Origin: Scleromatobacter humisilvae
Lineage (GTDB): Bacteria > Pseudomonadota > Gammaproteobacteria > Burkholderiales > Burkholderiaceae_C
DNA: 64,000 nucleotides
Assembly (NCBI RefSeq): GCF_023231945.1
Contig: NZ_JAJLJH010000001.1
Location: 1,674,001 to 1,738,000, forward strand
Direction of reading: 5' to 3'
Positions 53,040 to 62,086 of the stretch are shown here, piece by piece. Numbering within the stretch: the stretch's first letter is position 1; each line of letters opens with the position of its first letter. The notes under the pieces were generated by a model. That model was not told where the DNA came from, did no database searches, and saw only the letters and a list, made by a program, of their open reading frames with translations. A program made the translations under genes and the position numbers.

Positions 53040-53157
53040 ACGCAAGCCGCGTGCGCCGGCCGCTCACCCGCTCCGCGCCGATCGGTCAACGTCGACCTCC
53101 AAGCGCGCCGACGCCACTCCGTCTTCCTTCACCGCACAAAACCTCACATTTGATGGC

Positions 53158-54795
53158 ATGACCAAGATGAACCACTCGATTCAAGAGCCTCCGGTGTGGC
53201 AACCGGGCACCCAGGACACGGTCACCGCGGCGCTGGCCCGTTCCGCCGCGAGCTTCTCCGATCGCGTCTTTCTGGACTTCAGCGGCACCACTTACACCTA
53301 TGCCGACATCGATCGCGAGTCCACCAGGCTGGCCCATGGCCTGGCGGAGCGCGGAGTCGCGAAGGGCGATCGGGTCGGCACGGTGCTCGACAACAACGTC
53401 GATGCCATCCTCGCCTGGTTCGCGATCAACAAGCTGGGCGCGATCAGCGTACCGGTCAACACGGCGTACAAGGGCGAGTTCCTGCGCCACCAACTCGACG
53501 ACTGTGGGGCCCAGGTCCTGATTGCGGAGGCCGACTACGCGCAACGCATCGTCGAGATCGAAGCCGGCCTGCCGCATGCCCGCCGGCTCCTGCAGCGCGG
53601 CGACGCCACGGTACGGAGCTCCCGCCTGCAGGTCGAACGCATGGCGGACGCCTTCGGCTCGACCGAACCAATTCCTGATACGAACCAGCCGTCGGACCTG
53701 GCGATGTTCATCTACACGGCGGGGACGACAGGCCCCTCCAAGGGCTGCATGATCAGCCACAACTACGTCTGCAACCTTGGTCGCCAGGTCGTCCAGATGG
53801 AACACCGGGTGAAGGAGGACTGCAACTGGACGGCGCTACCCCTGTTCCACATGAATGCGACTGGCGGCAGCGTCCTCTCGTGCATGTTCGTCGGCGCGCG
53901 AGTCGCCATCTATCCGCGCTTTTCGGTGTCGCGCTTCTGGCCGGAGATCGAGCGCAGCGGAGCGACAGTCGCGAGCCTGCTGGGTTCGATGATCGCCTTC
54001 GTCGCCGAGGCCGATGAATCCGAAGTCTCGAAACGCTGCTTCGGCCAATTGCACACCGTCCGAGGATCGCCGTTCCCGGCCTCCCTGCAGGAAAAGTGGC
54101 AGCAGCGCTTCGGCGTCAGGACCGCCGGTTCGAATTCCTACGGCCTGACAGAGGCCGCGCGCGTGACCACGCTGCCCTCGGGCGAGGTCGCGCCGCCGGG
54201 GTCGTCGGGGCGTCGCAACGAAGACTTCGACGTCCGCATCGTCGATGACAACGACGTCGAGGTTCCTCCCGGAACCGCCGGCGAGATCGTCGTGCGGCCG
54301 CGGCGCCCGCACGTGATGTTCGAGGGGTACTGGAACCGACCGGCCGATACCCTGAGGATCATGCGGAACATGTGGCTGCACTCCGGCGACATCGGCAAGT
54401 TCGACGAGCAAGGCTTCTTCTACTTCGTCGACCGCAAGAAGGACTACCTGCGGCGTCGCGGCGAGAACATCTCGAGCTACGAGGTGGAGACCGGCCTGCG
54501 CGGACACCCTGCCGTCCACGATGTTGCCGTGCACGCGGTCTTCTCCGAATCGGGCGAAGACGACGTCAAGGCGACCCTCGTGCTCAAGCCGGGCCAGAAC
54601 CTCAGCGAAGAGGAACTGTGTCGCTGGGCCGCCGACCGGCTCCCGTACTTCACCGTGCCGCGCTACTTCGAATTCCGCCCCGATCTGCCGCGCAACCCCG
54701 TCGGCCGGGTGCTGAAGTACCAGCTCCGCGAAGAGGGTTGCACACCGACGACCTGGGATCGTGACCGCGCCGGGTTCCAACTGGCCAAGCGATAG
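53158..54795 (+). CDS. AMP-dependent acyl-CoA synthetase/ligase
   Basis: A 545-residue ANL enzyme: FIYTAGTTGPSKGCMISH (P-loop, near residue 185), NSYGLTEAAR (A5), HSGDIGKFDEQGFFYFVDRKKDYLRRRGENISSYEVE (A7-A8) and the C-terminal Lys in NPVGRVLKYQL. Resembles crotonobetaine/carnitine-CoA ligase-like and fatty-acid-type ligases. ATG 53158 is chosen (ATG 53167 possible); the longer frame to 52975 overlaps the previous gene. Ends the plus-strand operon. Confidence 0.9.
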   Translation: MTKMNHSIQEPPVWQPGTQDTVTAALARSAASFSDRVFLDFSGTTYTYADIDRESTRLAHGLAERGVAKGDRVGTVLDNNVDAILAWFAINKLGAISVPVNTAYKGEFLRHQLDDCGAQVLIAEADYAQRIVEIEAGLPHARRLLQRGDATVRSSRLQVERMADAFGSTEPIPDTNQPSDLAMFIYTAGTTGPSKGCMISHNYVCNLGRQVVQMEHRVKEDCNWTALPLFHMNATGGSVLSCMFVGARVAIYPRFSVSRFWPEIERSGATVASLLGSMIAFVAEADESEVSKRCFGQLHTVRGSPFPASLQEKWQQRFGVRTAGSNSYGLTEAARVTTLPSGEVAPPGSSGRRNEDFDVRIVDDNDVEVPPGTAGEIVVRPRRPHVMFEGYWNRPADTLRIMRNMWLHSGDIGKFDEQGFFYFVDRKKDYLRRRGENISSYEVETGLRGHPAVHDVAVHAVFSESGEDDVKATLVLKPGQNLSEEELCRWAADRLPYFTVPRYFEFRPDLPRNPVGRVLKYQLREEGCTPTTWDRDRAGFQLAKR

Positions 54796-54808
54796 CGGGC
54801 GCGCGGCG

Positions 54809-54830
54809 GGCTGCGGCATTCACCGCAACC
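54809..54830. terminator. Small hairpin between converging operons
   Basis: GGCTGCGG and CCGCAACC form an 8-bp stem with one mismatch and a 6-nt loop in the 101-bp gap between the ligase and SDR genes that converge here. Weak and without a U tract; listed for its position. Confidence 0.3.
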
Positions 54831-54896
54831 CGAGCCTGGAAGCCTTCCTGCCGCCACTCGCCGCGGGAGATCAGCGGTGCAACGGGGACGCTGCGC

Positions 54897-55799
54897 TCAG
54901 ATCGGATCCCAGGGCGTCACGGCCATGGACGGCACGTTGGCGAAGAAGCTGGGCTCCATCGCCGGGATGGCGTGCTCTTCGATCGTCTGCGGCGTCCAGC
55001 CTTCGCCTCGATGCAGGGATCGCAGGATCCGCGGCTGGCTGAACAGGTAGATCTCGTTGGCACGAACGCCGAAGATCTGTCCCGACACCTTCGAGCCCGC
55101 ATCGCTCGCCAGGTAGACCGCCAGCGGGGCGATCTTGTGGCTCTCCATCTTCTTCAGCTTCTCGATACGGGCGATGGCCTCGGGGGAATCCGCCGGGATG
55201 TTGGCGGTCATCGCCGTCCACGCCCAGGGGGCGATGCAGTTCGAGCGCACGTTGAACTTGGCCATGTCCATCGCGATGGATTTCGACAGACCCACGACGC
55301 CCATCTTGGCGGCTGCGTAGTTGCCCTGACCGAGGTTGCCGATCAAGCCGCTCGTCGACGTCATATGGATGTAGCTGCCACCGGCCTGCGACTTGAAGTG
55401 CGGCGCCGCGGCGCGCGCGACGTAGAACGAGCCATTGAGATGGACGTCGACGACCGTCTTCCATTCGTCGATGCTCATGTTGAAGAAGAAGCGGTCGCGC
55501 GTGACGCCGGCGTTGTTGACCACGCAATCGACGCGCCCGAAGCTGTCCAGCGCCGCCTGCACGATGCGCTGGGCGCTGTCCCATTCCGCGACGCTCTCTA
55601 CCGCGGCCACGGCCTCACCGCCCTCGTCACGGATCTGTTCGACGACCGCATCGGCCGCGAGGCGCCCTTCGGCATTTTTCGCGAGATCGTTGACCACCAC
55701 CTTCGCCCCGTGCGCCGCAAAGGCGCGCGCGAAATCGCGCCCGATGCCGGCGCCAGCGCCAGTGACAATCACGACCTTGCCTTCCATTCGTCGATCCAT
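54897..55799 (-). CDS. SDR of MFE-2 type (3-hydroxyacyl-CoA dehydrogenase-like)
   Basis: A 300-residue SDR like the dehydrogenase domain of peroxisomal multifunctional enzyme type 2: TGAGAGIGRDFARAFAAHGAKVVVNDLA, NNAGVTRDRFFFNMS, TSTSGLIGNLGQGNYAAAK (Ser, Tyr, Lys) and a C-terminal extension of about 60 residues. The RD after NNAG is a known MFE-2 feature. With the hydratase-2 gene 28 bp upstream (55828-56709) it forms a split MFE-2. Last gene of the long minus-strand operon. Confidence 0.9.
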   Translation of the reverse strand: MDRRMEGKVVIVTGAGAGIGRDFARAFAAHGAKVVVNDLAKNAEGRLAADAVVEQIRDEGGEAVAAVESVAEWDSAQRIVQAALDSFGRVDCVVNNAGVTRDRFFFNMSIDEWKTVVDVHLNGSFYVARAAAPHFKSQAGGSYIHMTSTSGLIGNLGQGNYAAAKMGVVGLSKSIAMDMAKFNVRSNCIAPWAWTAMTANIPADSPEAIARIEKLKKMESHKIAPLAVYLASDAGSKVSGQIFGVRANEIYLFSQPRILRSLHRGEGWTPQTIEEHAIPAMEPSFFANVPSMAVTPWDPI

Positions 55800-55827
55800 G
55801 TTCGAGCTCCTCGATAGTTAGAAACAG

Positions 55828-56709
55828 TCAATCCGTGCGTGGATCGATCTCGACGACACCGTTGTCGATTGCCACCACATCACGTTCGCGGACGCGACCG
55901 CGAAGGCGAACCAGAGCCGCGGACTCGCGCCACAATTCGAATTGCAGCGTCTCGCCGGGATAGACAGGCGCAGTGAATCGAAGCCCCAGCGACCGCAGCC
56001 GGATCGAGTCGTAGCCCAGCGCGTCGCGCAGCACGGCGTGCGCGGCCATCCCATAGGCCACCAGGCCATGCAGGATGGGTCTCGCGAATCCCGCCTTGTC
56101 CGCCACCGCCGGATCTGCATGCAGCGGGTTGTAGTCGCCGGAGAGCCGGTAGATCAGCGCACCCTGCGTCAAGGTGGGCAACTCCAGCACCGAATCGGCC
56201 GAGCGCTGCGGGATGGGCGGCAGCGGCGCAGGTGGCGGGTCTGTCCTTCCATGCGCCGTACTGAAACCGCCATCGCCGCGCAGGACGCTGACGTTGCGGC
56301 TCTCCGCATGGAGCTCGCCGGTCTCGGCGTCGCGGATCTCGCGCAGAACGACACCGATGGCACCCTTTCCGGCGCCCTTGTCGCTCAACGAGAGGACTCG
56401 ATTGCTCACGCGCATCGAGCCGCGCGCCGGCATGGGTCGATGAAAGCGCAGATGCTGTTCGCCGTGCACCAGGCGCAACGCGTCAGCGCCCGTCCGCGGA
56501 TCCTTCCACCAAGCTCCGGGGGCACCCATGATGGCCGCCATGGTGGGCATGACCTGCAGGCCGTCTTCGTACACGTAGCGCAACTGTCCCTTGTCGAGCG
56601 GGTCCTGACCCAGCCCGATTCCCAGCGCATAGAGCATGACGTCGCGTTCCGCGTAGTCGTAGCGCACGTCTTCGAAGATCCAGTTCTTCACGACGTCATA
56701 GTCGATCAT
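55828..56709 (-). CDS. Hydratase-2 (MaoC-like, MFE-2 type) enoyl-CoA hydratase
   Basis: A 293-residue double hot-dog enzyme with the hydratase-2 motif YRLSGDYNPLHADPAVADKAGF (catalytic Asp and His) and PILHGL. The N-terminal half (RDVMLYALGIGLGQDP, HGEQHLRFHRP) is the substrate-binding non-catalytic hot-dog. Converts (2E)-enoyl-CoA to (3R)-hydroxyacyl-CoA. ATG 56709 is second of two tandem ATGs and has better spacing to GAGGAG. The gene at 59117 is a paralogue. Confidence 0.9.
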   Translation of the reverse strand: MIDYDVVKNWIFEDVRYDYAERDVMLYALGIGLGQDPLDKGQLRYVYEDGLQVMPTMAAIMGAPGAWWKDPRTGADALRLVHGEQHLRFHRPMPARGSMRVSNRVLSLSDKGAGKGAIGVVLREIRDAETGELHAESRNVSVLRGDGGFSTAHGRTDPPPAPLPPIPQRSADSVLELPTLTQGALIYRLSGDYNPLHADPAVADKAGFARPILHGLVAYGMAAHAVLRDALGYDSIRLRSLGLRFTAPVYPGETLQFELWRESAALVRLRGRVRERDVVAIDNGVVEIDPRTD

Positions 56710-56719
56710 CATTCTCTCC

Positions 56720-57496
56720 TCAGCGTCCCAGCCAATCGGGCCTTCGGCGCTCGGCGAACGCGCGGGGCCCTTCCAACGCATCGGCCGAGTCGCGCATCGC
56801 ATGCACCGCGGCGTTGCGCTCCTGCGCTTGCATCGCCGCATCGGGCTCGGAGATCTCGAGTCCTTGGAGCAACGTGGCCTTCGTCGCACGAACCGCGAGC
56901 GGTGCGGCATCGAGGATGGTGCGCGCCCAGGCGAAGGCGCCGGACAGTTCCGCGCCACGGGCGACGACCTGGTTGACCAGTCCCAGCTGCAGTGCCTCGG
57001 CTGCATCGACGCGTCGTCCGGTCAGGGCGATTCCCATGGCGACCTTGAGACCGACATGCCGCGGCAGTCGATGCAGGCCACCCGCAAGCGCCGCCAGGCC
57101 GACCTGCACTTCCGGCAGGCTGAAGGTCGCGTGTTCGCCTGCAACGACGATGTCGCAGGCGAGCGCCAGCTCGAAGCCACCACCGGCCGCAAGCCCGTTC
57201 ACGGCCGCGATGACCGGCTTGTTGAGGTCGAAGCGCGAAGTCAGCCCCCCGAAGCCCGAAGCCGGCATCGGGTGGCGGCCGTGCTCGGCGCGGAAGCGCA
57301 GGTCGTTGCCGGCGCAGAACGCCCGGTCGCCGCTCGCCGTGAGAACGGCGACCCACTGGTCGGGATCCCGCGCGAATTCGTCGAAGACCGCAGCGAGCTC
57401 GTGATGGCCAGGCGGATGCAGCGCATTCAGCCGATCTGGCCGATCGATAGTGACGATCGTCATCGCCCCTTCGCGCCGTACGTGGACGTGCTCCAT
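56720..57496 (-). CDS. Enoyl-CoA hydratase/isomerase family protein
   Basis: A 258-residue crotonase: DRPDRLNALHPPGH, FCAGNDLRFRAE, NGLAAGGGFELALACDIVVAG and SLPEVQVGLAALAGGLHRLP with the first catalytic Glu (LPEV); the second Glu position reads LAGG. ATG 57496 is chosen; the ribosome site is weak. Between the SCP-x thiolase and hydratase-2 genes of the long minus-strand operon. Confidence 0.88.
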   Translation of the reverse strand: MEHVHVRREGAMTIVTIDRPDRLNALHPPGHHELAAVFDEFARDPDQWVAVLTASGDRAFCAGNDLRFRAEHGRHPMPASGFGGLTSRFDLNKPVIAAVNGLAAGGGFELALACDIVVAGEHATFSLPEVQVGLAALAGGLHRLPRHVGLKVAMGIALTGRRVDAAEALQLGLVNQVVARGAELSGAFAWARTILDAAPLAVRATKATLLQGLEISEPDAAMQAQERNAAVHAMRDSADALEGPRAFAERRRPDWLGR

Positions 57497-57509
57497 CGCG
57501 GTTCCGGCT

Positions 57510-58649
57510 TCAGGCCTTCTCGAGGATGTGCACCGCGCACGCACTGCCGAGGCCGACGACGTGGGTCATGCCGATGCGCGCCCCCTGCACCTGGCGCGCG
57601 CCTGCTTCGCCGCGCAGATGCGTCGCGATCTCGTAGACGTTCGCGATGCCGGTGGCGCCGAGCGGATGGCCCTTCGAGAGCAGGCCGCCCGAGACGTTGA
57701 CCGGGATGCGCCCGCCAAGCGCGGTGTCGCGGCTGTCGATCAGCCGGCCGCCTTCACCGTCGGCGCACAGCCCCAGGTTTTCATAGTGCAGGATTTCCGC
57801 GGTCGCAAAGCAATCGTGGAGTTCCACGAGGTCGATGTCCTTCGGTCCCAGACCGGCCATCGCGTACGCGGTCTCCGCTGCAAGGCGGGTGACGGCGTTC
57901 ACATCCTGCATGACGAGGTTGCGCTCGGTGAACGGATCGCTGGCCAGCGCCGAGGCGCGCACGCGCACCGCGCGCGACATGAGGCCCAGTTCACGCGCCT
58001 TCTTCTCCGACATCAGAACGGCTGCTGCAGCGCCGTCGACATTGACCGAGCACATCAGCTTCGTGTTGGGGTAGGCGATCATCTCGGAACCCATCACTTC
58101 CTCCAGCGGCGTCTCCTTCTGGTACATCGCTTTCGGATTCAGCGTCGAGTGATGGTGGTTCTTCACCGAGACCTGCGCGAACTGCTCGAGCGTCGTGCCG
58201 TACGTGCGCATGTGTTCCATGCCCACCATCGCGAACACGGCTGGCATGGTTTCGGAGCCGATCAGCCCCTCGGCAGGCAGCGGCTCGTTGCCGACCTTCT
58301 TCTTGACGATCATGCCGGCCGCCATCTTCTCGACGCCGATGCAGAGCACCGTGTCGTAGAGCCCGGCCTTGATCGCCGTCCATCCCTCACGCAGCGCCGT
58401 CGCCCCGGTGGCGCAGGCGTTCGTGCAATTGACCACCGGGATGCCGGTCTGGCCGATGAGCTGCAGCGTGCGCTGGCCCGTCATCGTCTCGCCAATGTTG
58501 CCGCTGTAGAGCGCCTGCACGTCCCGCATCCCGAGCTTGCAATCGTCGAGCGCGCCGATGGCCGCTTGGGCGGCCAGCTGCACGACGGTTCGGTCCGGAT
58601 AGCGCCCGAACTTGAGCATGTCGATACCGACCACGTAGACATCAGTCAT
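57510..58649 (-). CDS. SCP-x/acetoacetyl-type thiolase with catalytic Cys
   Basis: A 379-residue thiolase: NCTNACATGATAL with nucleophile C79, VNVDGAAAAVLMSEKKA, VELHDCFATAEI, and GGLLSKGHPLGATGIANVYEI with the second active-site Cys/His in HVVGLGSACAVHIL. The sequence is complete for thiolysis, unlike the Ltp2-like protein at 41545. SCP-x-type thiolases act on branched and sterol-derived beta-keto-acyl-CoA. The next upstream gene (58670) encodes a DUF35 protein, the usual partner. Confidence 0.9.
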   Translation of the reverse strand: MTDVYVVGIDMLKFGRYPDRTVVQLAAQAAIGALDDCKLGMRDVQALYSGNIGETMTGQRTLQLIGQTGIPVVNCTNACATGATALREGWTAIKAGLYDTVLCIGVEKMAAGMIVKKKVGNEPLPAEGLIGSETMPAVFAMVGMEHMRTYGTTLEQFAQVSVKNHHHSTLNPKAMYQKETPLEEVMGSEMIAYPNTKLMCSVNVDGAAAAVLMSEKKARELGLMSRAVRVRASALASDPFTERNLVMQDVNAVTRLAAETAYAMAGLGPKDIDLVELHDCFATAEILHYENLGLCADGEGGRLIDSRDTALGGRIPVNVSGGLLSKGHPLGATGIANVYEIATHLRGEAGARQVQGARIGMTHVVGLGSACAVHILEKA

Positions 58650-58669
58650 GGAGTTCCTCTCGTCGACTT

Positions 58670-59095
58670 TCAGGCGGGGACGAAGAAATGCGCGAGATAG
58701 CCCGCGCCTTCGGAGTTGGCGAGCTCAGCGCCGCGGAACACCATCCGCACGGGCATGTCGAACCGCAGATTGGCGGGATCCGCCTCGATGTCGATCAGGT
58801 TGCCCTTGACGGTGCCCCCGCAGTCGAGGTCGACGATCGCGGACACGAACGGCACACGGATGCCGGGGTAGCTGCGATACACGATGGTGTAGTTGTAGAG
58901 GCGCCCGTTGCCGCTCAGCCGGACCGGTTCCATCGCGTCGCGGGTCGTGCAGCGGCCGCAGTGGTCGCGTACGCCGAGAAACGTGGCGCCGCAGTGGCGG
59001 CAACGGCTCGCCGTGAGAAAAGGCTCGCCCGCAGGCGGGATGACGGTGTACGAGGTGGCCGGCTTCGGCCCCCCCTCGATCGCGGCAGTGTTCAT
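58670..59095 (-). CDS. DUF35 Zn-ribbon/OB-fold protein, thiolase partner
   Basis: A 141-residue DUF35 protein: SRCRHCGATFLGVRDHCGRC (four zinc-ligand Cys at about 32-49) followed by an OB fold (GNGRLYNYTIVYRSYPGI, PFVSAIVDLDCGGTVKGNLID). Directly precedes the SCP-x thiolase, 20 bp apart. It is distantly related to the DUF35 protein at 38237. ATG 59095. Confidence 0.87.
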   Translation of the reverse strand: MNTAAIEGGPKPATSYTVIPPAGEPFLTASRCRHCGATFLGVRDHCGRCTTRDAMEPVRLSGNGRLYNYTIVYRSYPGIRVPFVSAIVDLDCGGTVKGNLIDIEADPANLRFDMPVRMVFRGAELANSEGAGYLAHFFVPA

Positions 59096-59116
59096 TGCTG
59101 GATGTCCGGTCGGGTT

Positions 59117-59971
59117 TCAGGAAAGCTTGGCGTGGCCGTTCTTCATGACGACAGAGTCGCGCGCCTCGACGCGGCCCTCGAAGAAGACGTCGTCACCGTC
59201 GCGCCAGAGGTCGAAGCGGATGGTGTCGCCGGGCACCACAGGCGCCGAGAACCGCGCGCCGATGCCTGCAAGGGCGGATGGGTCGTAGTCACAGAAGGCG
59301 CGCAGCACGGCGCGGCAGGCCAGGCCGTAGGTGCAGAGCCCGTGCAAGATAGGCCGCTCGAAGCCGGCCGCCCTCGCGACACCCGGATCGGCATGCAGCG
59401 GATTGCGGTCGCCGCTCAGGCGATAGAGCAACGCGAGGTCCGGCCGCGTGGACAGTTCGACCATGATGTCAGGCGCTCGGGATGGCCGCATCGGCGCCAG
59501 CGCACTCTCGACGGCCGGGCCGCCGAAGCCGCCATCTCCGCGCGCGAACGCGGTGCGCGTGATCGTCGCGATCGGCTCGCGGTCGACGGCATCGAACAGG
59601 GTCGTCTGCCGCTCTACCACTGCGCCCTTGTCGGCGCCCTTGTCGATGACCGAGACGACTCGGCTGTCCGCCACGATGCTGGCGCTGGGGGGCATCGGCC
59701 GATGGAATCGCGTGTGCTCCTCGCCGTGCAGGGTACGGCGTCGATCGAGGCCGATCTGTTCGGCGGAGATGCCAGCGCCCCAAGCAGCAACGGTGGCGAA
59801 CGTGGGGACGACGCGGAGGCCACGCTCATAGACGAAGCGCAGTTCGGCTTCGTCCATCGGATCGGAACCCATGCCGACGCCCAGGGCGTACAGCATCGTG
59901 TCGCGCTCGTCCCATGCGAAAGCCCGGTTCTCCTCGCGCAAGGACATCACGGCGGGATAGTTGATCGGCAT
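59117..59971 (-). CDS. Hydratase-2 (MaoC-like, MFE-2 type) enoyl-CoA hydratase, paralogue
   Basis: A 284-residue double hot-dog hydratase with YRLSGDRNPLHADPGVARAAGF and PILHGL (catalytic Asp/His motif of hydratase-2) and the N-terminal RDTMLYALGVGMGSDP. Clearly paralogous to the 55828 gene. The two probably act on different ring- or side-chain-derived enoyl-CoAs. Starts 1 bp after the SDR stop at 59973. Confidence 0.9.
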   Translation of the reverse strand: MPINYPAVMSLREENRAFAWDERDTMLYALGVGMGSDPMDEAELRFVYERGLRVVPTFATVAAWGAGISAEQIGLDRRRTLHGEEHTRFHRPMPPSASIVADSRVVSVIDKGADKGAVVERQTTLFDAVDREPIATITRTAFARGDGGFGGPAVESALAPMRPSRAPDIMVELSTRPDLALLYRLSGDRNPLHADPGVARAAGFERPILHGLCTYGLACRAVLRAFCDYDPSALAGIGARFSAPVVPGDTIRFDLWRDGDDVFFEGRVEARDSVVMKNGHAKLS

Positions 59972-59972
59972 G

Positions 59973-60854
59973 TCAGGCCTTCGCCGTCGGACCGTAGGCG
60001 TTGACGTACTTCAGGTCGCGCTCGGGCATCAGCACCTTGCCGGCCTCGATCGCCGCAGCGAGGTCTTCGGCGGTGAAGGACTCCGGCGGCGTGAAGCCGC
60101 TGCCCATCTCCATGCGGATCTCGCTGACGTATCCACCGCCCGCGAGAAGCGTCTTGCCGGTCGCAGCGCCCGAGAGCGCGCTCACCATGTACAGGACGAC
60201 GGGGGCAACGCGCTCCGGCGTGAAGGTGCGCTTGTACTCCTCCGACGTGGTGGCGTCCGTGAGCTGGCTCGCCGCCGCCGGTGCGATCGTCCACACGCGC
60301 ACGCCGTACTTCTGGCCCTCGATCGCGAGGGAGTTGGAAAAGCCCCAGATGCCCGCCTTTGCGGACCCGTAGTTGGTCTGGCCGAAATTGCCGCGCAAAC
60401 CCGACGTCGATGTCGTATTGACGATCACCCCGCCGCGGCCGCTGTCCTTCATGTGCGCGAACACGGGCTTGGTCACGCAGTACGTACCCTTCAGGTGCAC
60501 CCGGACCACGATGTCGAAGTCGCCCTCCTCCATCTTGACCAGGCTCTTGTCGCGCAGGATGCCGGCGTTGTTGACGAGGATATGCACCTCGCCGAACGCA
60601 TCCAGCGCATCCTTCAGGATCGCCTCCCCGCCGGCCACGGTACCCACGTCCCAATGACTGGCGACAGCCCGGCCTCCCGCCGACCGGATCTCGGCAACCA
60701 CGCGTTGCGCCGGAGTCATGCCGTCCGCACCGACTCCCGCGAAGTCGTTGACGACGATCGCCGCGCCCTCCTGGGCCAGCAGCATCGCATAGGCGCGCCC
60801 GAGGCCCGCTCCAGCGCCGGTGATCACGGCAACCTTGCCGTCCAGCAGTCCCAT
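59973..60854 (-). CDS. SDR of MFE-2 type, paralogue of 54897
   Basis: A 293-residue SDR: TGAGAGLGRAYAMLLAQEGAAIVVNDFA, NNAGILRDKSLVKM, TTSTSGLRGNFGQTNYGSAK and a long C-terminal tail (about 240-293). The RD after NNAG and the GNFGQTNY block are typical of MFE-2 dehydrogenase domains. Pairs with the hydratase-2 gene at 59117. ATG 60854; the dehydrogenase gene upstream ends 12 bp earlier. Confidence 0.9.
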   Translation of the reverse strand: MGLLDGKVAVITGAGAGLGRAYAMLLAQEGAAIVVNDFAGVGADGMTPAQRVVAEIRSAGGRAVASHWDVGTVAGGEAILKDALDAFGEVHILVNNAGILRDKSLVKMEEGDFDIVVRVHLKGTYCVTKPVFAHMKDSGRGGVIVNTTSTSGLRGNFGQTNYGSAKAGIWGFSNSLAIEGQKYGVRVWTIAPAAASQLTDATTSEEYKRTFTPERVAPVVLYMVSALSGAATGKTLLAGGGYVSEIRMEMGSGFTPPESFTAEDLAAAIEAGKVLMPERDLKYVNAYGPTAKA

Positions 60855-60866
60855 GTCGTTCTTCCT

Positions 60867-62084
60867 TCAGCGAGTCAATTGATTGAACGGAACGTCCTTG
60901 TCGACGCGCACGTCCGGTGGCATGCCGAGCACGCGCTCGGCGATGATGTTCTTGAGCACCTCGTCGGTGCCGCCTGCAATGCGCAGCCCCGCCGAATGCA
61001 GCAGGTCGTGCTGCAGCGAGGCACCGAGCGCGGCCACGGCCGGATCGCTGCAAAGTCCGAACAGGCCCTGTTCCTCGACCATCTGGTGACAGAGGTCCTG
61101 CAGGCGATTGGCCGCGACGAGCTTTCCGATCGCAGCCTCAGGCCCGGGCGTCTCGCCACGAGAAAGTGCGGTCATGGTTCGGAAGCGCGTGTACTTCAGC
61201 CCTTCGCTTTGAACGAACCAGTCCGCGAGCCGCTCGCGAAAGGCAATGTCTTCCATGACGGACTGGTTGCCGGCGGGCACGTCGGAGGCCAGCCTCATGA
61301 TCGTCTCGATTTCAGGACCTCGCGACTTGCCGCCCTCGACCCGCTCGTTCATGAGCGTGTACAGCGCGACCTTCCAGCCTTCGCCGACGGCGCCAAGGCG
61401 CTGCGAGTCGCTTACGCGAACGTCGTCCAGATAGACCTCGTTGAAGTCCGAGCCTCCGCTCATCTGGTGGATGGGACGGACGGACACGCCAGGCGCATGC
61501 ATGTCGATCCAGAACATCGTGAGACCACGATGCTTGGGCACACTCGGGTCGGTACGCGCCAGCAGCAATCCATGATCGGCGTAGTGCGCGCCCGTCGTCC
61601 AGACCTTTTGACCACTGACCCGCCATCCGTCCTCCTCGAGAACCGCGCGTGTGCGCACGGCGGCCACGTCCGAGCCCGCGGATGGCTCGGAGAACAGTTG
61701 GCACCAGATCTCTTCGCCTCGCAGGGCCGGGCCGACGAAGCGAAGGCGCGTTGGGTCGTCCGCGTATTTCATGACGGTCGGCACGCACATTCCCAGTCCG
61801 ATGCCGAAGAAGCCAACGGGCAGATCGTCGAAACGCGACTCTTCCTGGTTGAAGATGACCTGCTGCATGGCGGTTCCGCCGGCCCCGCCCCACTCTCGTG
61901 GCCAGGTGATGCGGGCGTAGCGGGCCTCGGCCTTGAGTGCCTGCCAGACACGAGCCCGCGCAAGCCGTGATGCCTCGTCGGACGGATCGCCGCCATTGCC
62001 AACGAACGCCGGCGCGTGCTGCTGAAGCCAGCGTCGCGCCTCTGCACGGTAGGCGGCCTCTTCGGGGCTGTCTTGGAAGTCCAT
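60867..62084 (-). CDS. Acyl-CoA dehydrogenase, catalytic-type subunit
   Basis: A 405-residue ACAD: WCQLFSEPSAGSDVAAVRT, VSGQKVWTTGAHYADHG, YTLMNERVEGGKS with E247 at the helix-G catalytic position, and C-terminal IAGGTDEVLKNIIAERVLGMP. Starts at ATG 62084, 2 bp after the partner subunit's stop. Together with the product of 62087 it probably forms a second heteromeric acyl-CoA dehydrogenase like the 49013/50200 pair. Confidence 0.93.
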   Translation of the reverse strand: MDFQDSPEEAAYRAEARRWLQQHAPAFVGNGGDPSDEASRLARARVWQALKAEARYARITWPREWGGAGGTAMQQVIFNQEESRFDDLPVGFFGIGLGMCVPTVMKYADDPTRLRFVGPALRGEEIWCQLFSEPSAGSDVAAVRTRAVLEEDGWRVSGQKVWTTGAHYADHGLLLARTDPSVPKHRGLTMFWIDMHAPGVSVRPIHQMSGGSDFNEVYLDDVRVSDSQRLGAVGEGWKVALYTLMNERVEGGKSRGPEIETIMRLASDVPAGNQSVMEDIAFRERLADWFVQSEGLKYTRFRTMTALSRGETPGPEAAIGKLVAANRLQDLCHQMVEEQGLFGLCSDPAVAALGASLQHDLLHSAGLRIAGGTDEVLKNIIAERVLGMPPDVRVDKDVPFNQLTR

Positions 62085-62086
62085 GG

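Noticed and set aside
59961-61970. 669-residue plus-strand frame opposite SDR and ACAD genes
   Set aside because: Composition of a shadow frame, no motif, no ribosome site; the minus-strand genes are unambiguous.
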